A stretch of DNA of 64,000 bases from Spirochaetia bacterium. Lineage in GTDB: Bacteria > Spirochaetota > Spirochaetia > Treponematales > Treponemataceae. Position 1 is the first letter of the stretch. Each line of letters opens with the position of its first letter. Under the pieces are notes generated by a model, which had not been told where the DNA came from, ran no database searches, and worked only from the letters and a program-made list of their open reading frames with translations. The DNA is taken from NCBI GenBank assembly GCA_900767955.1, contig CAAGBC010000022.1:160839-224838 (forward strand). Reading direction: 5' to 3'. A program made the position numbers and the translations under genes. This document shows positions 26,060 to 34,409 of this stretch, in pieces.

Positions 26060-28750
26060 TTATTTAGAAGCTTTAATTACAGCCTGAGCACCAGCTAATC
26101 TAGCAAGTGGTACGCGGAATGGTGAACATGAAACATAGTTCAAACCAATCTTGTAACACAATGCGATAGAAGCAGGATCTCCACCGTGTTCACCACAGAT
26201 ACCAAGGTGTAAATCAGCTTTTACTGAACGACCTTTAGCTTCTGCAATTTCCATCAATGCACCTGGACCATCTGGATCAAGTGTAGCAAATGGATCGTCT
26301 TCGATGATTCTTCCATCAAGGTATGCTTCAATGAACTTACCATAGTCGTCACGGCTGAAACCGAATGTTGTCTGTGAAAGGTCATTTGTACCGAATGAGA
26401 AGAAGTCAGCAAAGTTAGCAACTTTATCAGCAATAAGAGCTGTGCGTGGGAATTCAACCATTGATCCGATTTCGAATGTAAGTTTTGTTCCGCATTCTTC
26501 GTTAACTTTAGCAATAACAGCTTCTGCCTGTCCACGGATTACTTCAACTTCACGGTAAGATACTACGTTAGGAATCATAATCTGAACTTTGTGTGCTACA
26601 CCTTCTTTATCCAACTGAGCTGTTGCACGAGCAATAGCTTCAACCTGCATTTCGTAGATTTCTGGATAAGTAATAGCAAGACGACAACCACGGTGTCCAA
26701 GCATTGGGTTATGTTCATCAAGAGCAGAAACTTTCTGTCCAAGAACAGCAGGTTTCATACCAAGTTTTTTTGCAAGAGCTTTAAGAGCTTTGTCATCTTC
26801 AGCCTGGATAAATTCGTTTAGAGGTGGGTCTAAAAGACGAATAGTTACAGGATAACCATTCATAGCTTTGATGATTTCGTAGAAGTCTTTCTGCTGTAAA
26901 GGAAGAATCTGTGCAAGATTTTCTTTACGAGCTTCTGTTGATTCAGAAACAATCATTTTCTGGAATGCAGTAAGTTTTGGTTCATCAAAGAACATGTGTT
27001 CTGTACGGCAAAGACCAATACCTTTTGCACCAAAGCGGAAAGCGTCTTCTGCATTTTTAGGTGTATCACCGTTAGCATAAACGTCAAATCCTTTAACAGT
27101 TTTTCCAGAAGCAGTTGTACGAACAGAGTTATTTCTAACTTCGTCAGCCCAACCAAGGAATTTTTCAAGATCACCAGAAATAGCAGCTGGTTTTACAGCT
27201 ACCTGACCTTCGTATACTTTACCTGCTGCACCGTCGATTGTAAGGAAAGCACCTTTTTTGTAAGCTTTTCCATTAACAACGATTGTGTTAGCATCTTTAA
27301 ATACAACGTCTGAACATCCACAAACACAAGGAGTTCCCATACCACGAGCAACAACAGCAGCGTGTGATGTGCGTCCTCCAGTAGATGTAAGGATACCCTG
27401 AGCAACAGCCATACCAGCAATGTCATCAGGAGAAGTTTCTTTACGAACTAAAAGAACTTTCTTTCCTTCTTTTGCCCATGCTTCAGCTTCGTCAGCTGTA
27501 AATACAATCTGACCACATCCAGCACCTGGAGAAGCGTTAAGACCAGAAGCAATTTCAAGAGCTTTTTTAACAGCATCTTTATCAAGCTGTGGAAGAAGAA
27601 GTTGGTTCAACTGTTCTGGTTCAACACGAAGAATAGCTTCTTCTTTTGTGATTAAACCTTCGTTAACCAAGTCAACTGCAATCTTAATAGCAGCAGCACC
27701 AGTACGTTTACCGTTACGGCACTGAAGCATGAATAATTTACCTTCTTCAACAGTAAATTCCATATCCTGCATATCACGATAGTGTTTTTCAAGTCTGTCA
27801 CGAATCTGGCAGAGTTCATCGTAGATAGCTTTGTTTGTTTTTTCAAGTTCAGAAAGTTTCTGTGGTGTACGAATACCAGCAACAACGTCTTCACCCTGAG
27901 CATTCATTAAGTATTCACCCATGAATACATTTTCACCAGTTGAAGGGTCACGGCTGAAACAAACACCTGTACCAGAAGTATCACCTTTGTTACCGAATAC
28001 CATAGCCATAACAGAAACAGCAGTACCTTTTAAAGCACCTTCTTTAATGTTATTTAATTTACGATATTTGATAGCGCGTGGGTTCATCCAAGAACCAAAA
28101 ACAGCTCCGATAGCTCCCCACATCTGTTTTTTAGCATCCTGTGGGAATTCTTCGCCTTTAACTTCTTTATACATTTCTTTGTATTTTGCAACAACTTCTT
28201 TCAAGTTTTCTACAGAAAGTTCCTGGTCAGATTTTGCACCAGCTTTTTCTTTTACTTCTTCAAGAATTGCTTCAAATTTGTCATGGTCAACGCCCATAGC
28301 AACATCACCGTACATCTGAATAAAACGACGGTATGCGTCATAAGCAAATTTTTCGTTACCTGTTTTTTTAGCCAATCCTTCAACAGCTTTGTCATTAAGA
28401 CCAAGGTTTAAGATTGTGTCCATCATACCAGGCATAGAAATAGCAGCACCTGAACGAACAGATACTAACAATGGATCATTTTCATCACCAAGTTTTTTAC
28501 CCATTGCTGCTTCAAGTTTAGCAAGGTATTCATCAACTTGTTCGCTTAATCCTTCTGGATAATTTCTATCCAATTTGTAATATTCCTGACAAACATCAGT
28601 TGTGATTGTAAATCCAGGAGGAACAGGAAGGCTTAAAGGAGCCTTTGCCATCTGTGCAAGGTTTGCACCTTTTCCACCAAGTTCAGCGCGCATTGATTCA
28701 TCGCCATCTGCATCGCCGTTACCAAAAAAGTAAACATACTTTGTAGCCAT
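26060..28750 (-). CDS. ppdK: Pyruvate, phosphate dikinase
   Basis: PPDK interconverts pyruvate + ATP + Pi and phosphoenolpyruvate + AMP + PPi; in anaerobes it often works toward pyruvate in glycolysis. The 896 residues show the nucleotide-grasp N-terminus (YFFGNGDADGDESMRAELGGKGANLAQM), the phosphohistidine domain with TSTGGRTSHAAVVARGMG, and the PEP/pyruvate barrel with GLCRTEHMFF, FSFGTNDLSQTTFG and LGICGEHGGDP. The frame stays open 24 codons upstream, but MATKYVYFF at 28750 has TTGGAGT seven bases before it and the promoter lies within the upstream stretch. It is monocistronic. Confidence 0.97.
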   Translation of the reverse strand: MATKYVYFFGNGDADGDESMRAELGGKGANLAQMAKAPLSLPVPPGFTITTDVCQEYYKLDRNYPEGLSEQVDEYLAKLEAAMGKKLGDENDPLLVSVRSGAAISMPGMMDTILNLGLNDKAVEGLAKKTGNEKFAYDAYRRFIQMYGDVAMGVDHDKFEAILEEVKEKAGAKSDQELSVENLKEVVAKYKEMYKEVKGEEFPQDAKKQMWGAIGAVFGSWMNPRAIKYRKLNNIKEGALKGTAVSVMAMVFGNKGDTSGTGVCFSRDPSTGENVFMGEYLMNAQGEDVVAGIRTPQKLSELEKTNKAIYDELCQIRDRLEKHYRDMQDMEFTVEEGKLFMLQCRNGKRTGAAAIKIAVDLVNEGLITKEEAILRVEPEQLNQLLLPQLDKDAVKKALEIASGLNASPGAGCGQIVFTADEAEAWAKEGKKVLLVRKETSPDDIAGMAVAQGILTSTGGRTSHAAVVARGMGTPCVCGCSDVVFKDANTIVVNGKAYKKGAFLTIDGAAGKVYEGQVAVKPAAISGDLEKFLGWADEVRNNSVRTTASGKTVKGFDVYANGDTPKNAEDAFRFGAKGIGLCRTEHMFFDEPKLTAFQKMIVSESTEARKENLAQILPLQQKDFYEIIKAMNGYPVTIRLLDPPLNEFIQAEDDKALKALAKKLGMKPAVLGQKVSALDEHNPMLGHRGCRLAITYPEIYEMQVEAIARATAQLDKEGVAHKVQIMIPNVVSYREVEVIRGQAEAVIAKVNEECGTKLTFEIGSMVEFPRTALIADKVANFADFFSFGTNDLSQTTFGFSRDDYGKFIEAYLDGRIIEDDPFATLDPDGPGALMEIAEAKGRSVKADLHLGICGEHGGDPASIALCYKIGLNYVSCSPFRVPLARLAGAQAVIKASK

Positions 28751-28792
28751 TGATTTAACTCCAAATAAAATAAAGGAATAGATATTTCTAAA

Positions 28793-28822
28793 ATAATACC
28801 ATTCATAAACATTGACTGTCAA
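28793..28822 (-). promoter_or_regulatory. Promoter of ppdK
   Basis: On the minus strand a perfect TTGACA (28817-28822), an 18-base spacer and TATTAT (28793-28798). The resulting leader of about 35 bases carries a good ribosome binding site. Confidence 0.8.
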
Positions 28823-28860
28823 TGACTCAAACCAGCATTAATAACATTAACTATAGAAGA

Positions 28861-29139
28861 AAACTTTATTTTTTGAACAAATAAAATAGAGTTGAAGAAG
28901 TCACATATTAATAGTAAATTAAAACACAAATCAAATTAAATTCCATGTAAAAATGAAATTTTAAGTTTATTTTTAATTTTTTTGGCGACTTTTTGACTAG
29001 TTCGACATTGCTCACTAATCAAAAAACAGGCTATCCAGGATTCCGGCATTTGCCTTCATTGCTTTGCAACTGCTTCGCAGTCCTTTCTATCCTTGTCGCA
29101 TTCAAATTACTATTACATCTACAAAACGAGGTATTACTT
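28861..29139. other. Non-coding stretch upstream of the S1-domain gene
   Basis: The left half is very AT-rich. From 28983 to 29139 the composition turns clearly richer in G and C and contains the small palindrome ACTGCTTCGCAGT. An open frame crosses this part into the S1 gene, but nothing suggests it is translated. GAGGT at 29129-29133 is the ribosome binding site of the next gene. I see no tRNA or recognisable riboswitch. Confidence 0.45.
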
Positions 29140-30228
29140 ATGATGAACAAATTTATTCCTGGACAAGAAATAGAAACAACAATTGTTGCAATTTCTGGCG
29201 ACTGTATATTCTTAGATATGAATTCCAAAAGCGAAGGAATTCTTGATAAAGCAGAAGTTACTGACGAAAACGGAAATTGTTCCCTAAATGAAGGCGATAA
29301 AATCAAAGTATTTTATCTTGGCGAAAAACACGGCGAAATGCGTTTTACAACAAAAATTGCAGGACAAAATGCAGATACTTCAATGATAGAAAACGCATTC
29401 AAAAACGGAATTCCAGTAGAAGGCAAAGTTGAAAAAGAAATCAAAGGTGGTTTTGAAGTAAAACTTGGTTCAACACGAGCATTTTGTCCTTATTCACAAA
29501 TGGGCTTCAAAGAAAAAGATGCTCCAGAAACTTATGTTGGAAAAGTTCTTACATTCAAAATCCAAGAATACAAAGAAAACGGAAAAAACATTTTAGTTTC
29601 TAATAAAGCTGTATTACAAGAAGAACACGCTGGCAAATTAGATAAATTAAAAACACAAATTCAAGAAGGAATGATTGTTGAAGGAACAATAAAATCACTT
29701 CACGATTATGGTGCTTTTGTAGACATAAACGGCGTACAAGCATTACTTCCAATTTCAGAAATTTCATTTGAAAGAGTTACAGACATTTCTTCAGTTTTAC
29801 AGGAAGGCCAAACAATTACAGCAAAAGTTCTTAAAGCAGATTGGCAACACGAACGCATTTCTGTAAGTACAAAAGCATTAATCGCTGACCCTTGGGATTC
29901 TGCTTCAAAATTCAAAGAAGGACAAAAATTTGACGGAACAATTGCTAGAGTAGTGGAATACGGAATTTTTGTTACAATAGAAAAAGGAATTGACGGTTTA
30001 GTTCATATTTCTACACTTGAAAATGTAGAAAAAAATACAAACCTAAAAAAAGTTTACAAAGCTGGAGACAAACTTTCTGTTCAAATTAAAGATGTTGATT
30101 TAAAAGCAAAACGAATTTCTTTAATTCCTTCATCAACAGCTGAACAAGACAAAACAGCGGCAAAATATTTAAGCAATCAAGATGATAGCGATACTTACAA
30201 TCCTTTTGCAGCTTTTTTTAAGAAATAA
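29140..30228 (+). CDS. Four-repeat S1-domain RNA-binding protein
   Basis: The 362 residues consist of four S1 (OB-fold) repeats, about 5-75, 80-155, 162-245 and 252-335. The third (GTIKSLHDYGAFVDINGVQALLPISEIS) and fourth (GTIARVVEYGIFVTIEKGIDGLVHIS) are the most canonical. Such proteins are annotated as S1-like; this one lacks the cytidylate kinase or long S1 arrays of true ribosomal S1 forms, so I do not name it rpsA. It ends in SDTYNPFAAFFKK, nearly the same as the tail of Tex. ATG at 29140 follows GAGGT by eight bases; a second ATG follows at 29143. An open frame from 28993 is rejected as noncoding. Confidence 0.85.
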   Translation: MMNKFIPGQEIETTIVAISGDCIFLDMNSKSEGILDKAEVTDENGNCSLNEGDKIKVFYLGEKHGEMRFTTKIAGQNADTSMIENAFKNGIPVEGKVEKEIKGGFEVKLGSTRAFCPYSQMGFKEKDAPETYVGKVLTFKIQEYKENGKNILVSNKAVLQEEHAGKLDKLKTQIQEGMIVEGTIKSLHDYGAFVDINGVQALLPISEISFERVTDISSVLQEGQTITAKVLKADWQHERISVSTKALIADPWDSASKFKEGQKFDGTIARVVEYGIFVTIEKGIDGLVHISTLENVEKNTNLKKVYKAGDKLSVQIKDVDLKAKRISLIPSSTAEQDKTAAKYLSNQDDSDTYNPFAAFFKK

Positions 30229-30245
30229 CAATTATTAAATGAGGG

Positions 30246-30282
30246 TGCTGTCTAATAAGTATCAATCATAGCGTCATTCCGA
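30246..30282 (+). repeat. Partial copy of the CTGTCTAATAAGT dispersed repeat
   Basis: CTGTCTAATAAGT (30248-30260) is identical to the minus strand of 22402-22414, followed by GTCATTCCGAAG. The stop codon of the convergent MBL gene (30274-30276) lies inside it. Confidence 0.6.
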
Positions 30283-31524
30283 AGTAATTCTAATCAGAAT
30301 AACACTGTCGTAATTTTGGTCGGAATATGTTACTTGTGTGGTTTTATAGCCTTCAATTTCGGCGTTTGTAGAACTATCATAAAAATATGTTCCTGCCAAA
30401 ATTTGTTCCAAATTAGCAATAATCGTATCAAGAATATTTTTATTCCACATAACTTTTGAATGTGAACTTATTACTTTTTCAAAATCTAATTCTTTTGCTT
30501 TTTTGTAAATCGGAATTATTTCATTTACAGCAAGTGATTCTTTCATAAAAAACCATAAGTTATTACAAATTGCATCACCTGCAATTAAAATTTTTTCTTC
30601 TTTAACTAAAAACCCTAAACTTCCTTTTGTGTGTCCGCTTAAGCAAACAACTTGAACAGTTAAATTCCCTAAGTCAAATTCTGTGTCTTTTTGAATATAT
30701 TCAATTGGTGGAAAATTTAAATCTTTGTATAAATTTCTATCTTCATCATCAAAATAATTTTCTTCACGACTAGAATTGTATTTTGTAATTTCTTTGTAAA
30801 CAACTTCATCTTCCTGTGGAATTAAAACACGTTTAAATTGTACATTTCCAAAAGCGTGGTCTGGATGACAATGAGTATTTACAACAACATAAGGTAATTC
30901 GTTTATTTTTAAAATAAATTCTGGTAAAGCCGAAACTCCCCACAAAGTATCAACTAACAAAGCAGAATTTGTTCCTGTTACAAGTGTGCAAAAAGCACCA
31001 GTTCCATCAGTAATGTGAAAAATATTATTTGCAAATGGAATTACCGTAAATTTTTGTTTTACTGCATTACATTGCCAAAATTTTATATCTGTATTTAAAT
31101 ATGCTCTTTGGGTTTTTGAAAAATCACTTTGCTGTAATAATGTTTCATATTCATCAATATTTTGGAATGTAATAAAAATTGTTCCAACTTTGAAAATATT
31201 ATAAAAATGCTTTTTGATAATTTCCAAAACGAAAGTAATATTTTCTTCTATATTTTGTAATTTTATTTGAACAATACAACTGTTTCCAAAGTAATCACGA
31301 GAATTTCTTCTGAATGCGCAAATTAATCCTGCAAAAGTTTCTGTATCATCACTTTTAAAAACTGAAAAAACTGTTTGCTGTTGATTTGCAAAATGATTTT
31401 GATTTTGATAAAAATCTTCTATATATTTGTAATTTTTATTTTTATCATCATCTGAAAGTAGTTTAATTTTTATATCGCCGTGAATTAAGTTTTGCGCCTG
31501 TGATATTTTGGGAATAAAATTCAT
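30274..31524 (-). CDS. Metallo-beta-lactamase-fold hydrolase with an N-terminal extension
   Basis: Residues about 160-400 of 416 form an MBL domain: VNTHCHPDH (H218, H220, D222, H223) supplies the first metal ligands, LSGHTKGSLGF the next histidine, and LIAGDAICN the bridging aspartate. Such enzymes hydrolyse varied substrates, so none is assigned. The first 155 residues are an added domain with TETFAGLICAFRR and SKTQRAYLNTDIKFW, which reads like a GNAT-type acetyltransferase fold; this is tentative. No ribosome binding site is present; a TAATAT lies 6 bases before the ATG. The last codons run into a dispersed repeat that provides the stop. Codon use and composition match the neighbours. Confidence 0.8.
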   Translation of the reverse strand: MNFIPKISQAQNLIHGDIKIKLLSDDDKNKNYKYIEDFYQNQNHFANQQQTVFSVFKSDDTETFAGLICAFRRNSRDYFGNSCIVQIKLQNIEENITFVLEIIKKHFYNIFKVGTIFITFQNIDEYETLLQQSDFSKTQRAYLNTDIKFWQCNAVKQKFTVIPFANNIFHITDGTGAFCTLVTGTNSALLVDTLWGVSALPEFILKINELPYVVVNTHCHPDHAFGNVQFKRVLIPQEDEVVYKEITKYNSSREENYFDDEDRNLYKDLNFPPIEYIQKDTEFDLGNLTVQVVCLSGHTKGSLGFLVKEEKILIAGDAICNNLWFFMKESLAVNEIIPIYKKAKELDFEKVISSHSKVMWNKNILDTIIANLEQILAGTYFYDSSTNAEIEGYKTTQVTYSDQNYDSVILIRITSE

Positions 31525-31636
31525 ACTGTGATATTAACTTTTTTTAGTCCTGATTGGAAGAGGCACGAAGTGCGTGTTTTTTGGAACAAAAAATACCGGC
31601 CGCAAGGGCAAGCTCTGAAAAGCAGGGTTAAACTAC

Positions 31637-31665
31637 TTGAAAAAAGACCGTTAAAAATTTATTAT
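31637..31665 (+). promoter_or_regulatory. Promoter placing a leaderless start at 31672
   Basis: TTGAAA (31637-31642), a 17-base spacer and TATTAT (31660-31665). The ATG at 31672 lies exactly 6 bases after the -10. This decides the start of the gene and excludes the upstream GTG at 31528. Confidence 0.7.
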
Positions 31666-31671
31666 GAAATT

Positions 31672-32205
31672 ATGATTCAATCGCAAAAAATTCAATGTTT
31701 AATCGAAGAATTTATTGATTCTGACACAGTTAATGCTGTTGCAGATTTTTCGGAATCGCAAGAATGTAATAAAAATTCTGTTGATTTGATTGGAAAGATG
31801 TTTGGTTACGCTAAAGATTTTTCTGATTTAAATAATGATGATGAAAAAAAATTAATTGTAAGTTTTAAAAATAATTTACAGCTTTTAATCCAAAAAACTT
31901 GGGTTGAAAAATCTGACATTGCACTTAAGGAACAAATTTTATACCACTTGGAAAATCTTTGTTCTGATGATATTGATTGGTGCAAAACTTATTCTGATTT
32001 TTTGGAAATTATAGATAATGCTGTTTACTTGATGTTTGGACAGCAAACTAAATCTGATGATTTTTGTGAATATTCACTTCGCATTGATCCAGGTTTTGGA
32101 ATTTTCTGGTGGTTTATCAAAAGTCTTCCACCCAAAGCTGAATGGCCTTTAGACAAGTGTCGTAATTCAGTTTTGTTGGGAATGTACTTTTTAGCAAATT
32201 ACTGA
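31672..32205 (+). CDS. Hypothetical protein
   Basis: A 177-residue acidic, probably cytoplasmic protein that I do not recognise. It is largely helical by pattern and has a tryptophan-rich segment near the end (GFGIFWWFIKSLPPKAEWPLDK). No signal peptide, membrane segment or catalytic motif is evident. The frame is open from a GTG at 31528, but that 48-codon part is G+C-richer, has an improbable composition and overlaps the promoter, so the ATG at 31672 is preferred. A strong terminator follows its stop, making it a single-gene unit between the MBL gene and the proline operon. Confidence 0.68.
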   Translation: MIQSQKIQCLIEEFIDSDTVNAVADFSESQECNKNSVDLIGKMFGYAKDFSDLNNDDEKKLIVSFKNNLQLLIQKTWVEKSDIALKEQILYHLENLCSDDIDWCKTYSDFLEIIDNAVYLMFGQQTKSDDFCEYSLRIDPGFGIFWWFIKSLPPKAEWPLDKCRNSVLLGMYFLANY

Positions 32206-32217
32206 TTTTGTAAAACG

Positions 32218-32252
32218 GGGTGTCTAAGGCTTTTCTTGGGACACCCTTTTTT
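32218..32252 (+). terminator. Terminator of the 31672 gene
   Basis: GGGTGTC and GACACCC form the stem, extended by TAAG/CTTG pairs, followed by TTTTTT. The proline operon starts 30 bases later. Confidence 0.85.
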
Positions 32253-32282
32253 ATTTAACTTATTTAATATTGTGAGGAATTT

Positions 32283-33551
32283 ATGAATTTGGATTTGATT
32301 TGTAACGAATTGCGCAAAGGAAGCGAAAAACTTGCTTTGCAAACTGCTAATGAAAAAAATCTTGCATTAAAAAATGTTGCAATTGCACTTGATAAAAATC
32401 GTAAAAAAATTATTGACGCTAATCAAAAAGATATTAATTGCGCCCGTGAAAATGGAATTAAAGAATCTTTGATTGACCGTTTGATGCTTGATGATAAACG
32501 CATTAATGGAATTATTGATAGTTTAAATATTGTTATTGCTCAAACTGACCCAATTGGTGAAGAAGTTGCTGGTTGGAAAACTCCTAACGGAATGAATATT
32601 CGCCAAGTGCGCGTTCCAATGGGTGTTGTTGCTATTATTTATGAAAGCCGCCCAAATGTTACTGTTGATGCTTTTTGTTTGGCTTACAAAAGCGGAAATG
32701 CAATTTTGTTGCGTGGGTCTTCTTCGGCTTATAATTCTAACAAAGCAATTGTTGAAGTAATAAAAGAAGCCCTTGAAAATACACAAAATGGTGTTCCAAG
32801 TGCTATTGAACTTGTAGAAACTGACGGAAAAAGTCACGACGATGTTCAGCAGATTTTAACAGCTGTTGGAAAAATTGATGTTGTATTACCTCGTGGTGGT
32901 GCAAAATTAATTCAGAATGTTGTGTCTAACGCAAAAGTGCCTGTGATAGAAACTGGAAGTGGCGTTTGTCACCTTTATGTTGATGAATTTGCAGATTTGG
33001 AAATGGCTGTAAATATTGCAGAAAACGGAAAAATCCAGCGACCAAGTGTTTGTAACGCATTGGAATGTATTTTGGTAAATAAAAAAATCTACAAAGAATT
33101 TTTGCCAATGATGGAAAAACGCTTTGCAGGTCGCGTAAAAATTAAAGCTGATGAATTAAGTTATGATGTTTTAAGTAACTGTTCCGCAAACGCAGATTTT
33201 ATTCAAAAAGCTTGTGATGAAGATTTTGGCTTTGAATTCCTTGATTACGCTTGTGTTGTAAAAGTTGTTGATTCCATTGATGATGCAATTTTTTACATTA
33301 ATAATCACAACACAAAACATTCTGAATCTATTATCACAAATGATAGAAACAATGCTCGTTTATTCCAAGCAAAAGTTGACGCTTCTTGTGTTTATGTAAA
33401 CTGTTCAACTCGCTTTACAGACGGAGGTGAATTTGGTTTTGGTGCGGAACTTGGAATTAGTACACAAAAACTTCACGCTCGTGGACCAATGGGAATAAAA
33501 GCTTTAACTACTACAAAATATTTAATCGATGGGGAAGGGCAAATTCGATGA
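32283..33551 (+). CDS. proA: Gamma-glutamyl phosphate reductase
   Basis: ProA is the second enzyme of proline synthesis; it reduces glutamyl-5-phosphate with NADPH to glutamate semialdehyde. The 422 residues are the usual length. Visible family signatures include VPMGVVAIIYESRPNVTVDAF, LLRGSSSAYNSN, the catalytic cysteine stretch GKIQRPSVCNALE, and VNCSTRFTDGGEFGFGAELGISTQKLHARGPMG near the end. A GAGGA ribosome binding site precedes the ATG. Its stop overlaps the proB start (ATGA), so the two are translationally coupled. The order proA-proB-proC gives the whole route from glutamate to proline. Confidence 0.97.
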   Translation: MNLDLICNELRKGSEKLALQTANEKNLALKNVAIALDKNRKKIIDANQKDINCARENGIKESLIDRLMLDDKRINGIIDSLNIVIAQTDPIGEEVAGWKTPNGMNIRQVRVPMGVVAIIYESRPNVTVDAFCLAYKSGNAILLRGSSSAYNSNKAIVEVIKEALENTQNGVPSAIELVETDGKSHDDVQQILTAVGKIDVVLPRGGAKLIQNVVSNAKVPVIETGSGVCHLYVDEFADLEMAVNIAENGKIQRPSVCNALECILVNKKIYKEFLPMMEKRFAGRVKIKADELSYDVLSNCSANADFIQKACDEDFGFEFLDYACVVKVVDSIDDAIFYINNHNTKHSESIITNDRNNARLFQAKVDASCVYVNCSTRFTDGGEFGFGAELGISTQKLHARGPMGIKALTTTKYLIDGEGQIR

Positions 33552-34381
33552 GTGATTTAATTAAAATTTCTGATGCAATGAAAAACGCAAGAAAAATTGT
33601 TATCAAAATTGGAAGCAATACTCTTGCAAAAGCAGACGGAACAACAAATATTGAATTTATGCAAGGCTTTGCTGAACAATGTAAATCCTTAATTGATTCT
33701 GGAAAACAAATTGTATTAGTTTCTTCTGGAGCTCAGGTAAGTGGACTTGCAACAATTCACAACTGGGCAAGAAAAAGAGATGTTCATTATAGACAAGCTT
33801 TGTGTGCAATTGGTCAAGTTGAATTAATGAATCAATGGCGTAAAGCATTTGCAAAACAAGATTTGCACATTGGTCAACTTTTATTAACTAAAGAAGATTT
33901 TGAAGACGACCACCGCACATTGAATATGCGTAACACAATTTTTACTTTAGTTGACGAAGGTGTAATTCCAATTATTAATGAAAATGACTCTGTTTCTTTT
34001 GATGAAATTAAAATTGGTGACAACGACAACTTAAGCGCATTAACTGCAATTTTGTGGAGTGCGGATTTACTTGTTTTATTCAGCGATATTGACGGAATTT
34101 ACACAGATAATCCAAAAACTAATAAAGATGCAAAATTAATTGAAACTGTTACAAATATCAAAAATCTTAGAGATGAAATTAAAATCGGTTCATCAAATTC
34201 TTTTGGAACAGGCGGAATTGAAACAAAAATTCAAGCTGCTGAAAAAGTTTGTTCCTACGGAATTCCTATGATATTGGCAAACGGAAGTCATCACGGGGAA
34301 CTTAATTCCTTGATGAATGGTACATCCAAAGGAACTTTATTCTTAGGCGAAGAAAATTGTTTGCTAAAGGAAATTAAATAA
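33548..34381 (+). CDS. proB: Glutamate 5-kinase lacking the PUA domain
   Basis: ProB phosphorylates glutamate to glutamyl-5-phosphate. The 277 residues contain the amino-acid kinase fold: KIGSNTLAKADG at the N-terminus, VSSGAQVSGL, IINENDSVSFDEIKIGDNDNLSA, and LFSDIDGIYTDNP, then FGTGGIETKIQAA. It stops there, without the roughly 90-residue C-terminal PUA domain of E. coli-type enzymes (about 367 residues). PUA-less forms exist in other bacteria and remain active, though feedback properties can differ. It overlaps proA by four bases and proC follows 28 bases later with GAGGT before its start. Confidence 0.95.
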   Translation: MSDLIKISDAMKNARKIVIKIGSNTLAKADGTTNIEFMQGFAEQCKSLIDSGKQIVLVSSGAQVSGLATIHNWARKRDVHYRQALCAIGQVELMNQWRKAFAKQDLHIGQLLLTKEDFEDDHRTLNMRNTIFTLVDEGVIPIINENDSVSFDEIKIGDNDNLSALTAILWSADLLVLFSDIDGIYTDNPKTNKDAKLIETVTNIKNLRDEIKIGSSNSFGTGGIETKIQAAEKVCSYGIPMILANGSHHGELNSLMNGTSKGTLFLGEENCLLKEIK

Positions 34382-34409
34382 TTCAGCGTGGTTTATAAGA
34401 GGTAAAAAT

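Noticed and set aside
28751..28822. Longer N-terminus for ppdK
   Set aside because: The extra 24 codons contain the promoter; the family start MATKYVYFF has its own ribosome binding site.
28993..29139. Longer N-terminus for the S1-domain protein
   Set aside because: Its composition is unlike a protein start, and the ATG at 29140 has a proper GAGGT site followed directly by the first S1 repeat.
31528..31671. GTG start for the hypothetical gene at 31672
   Set aside because: This would place the -35 and -10 elements inside the gene; the extension is short, G+C-richer and unrelated in composition.
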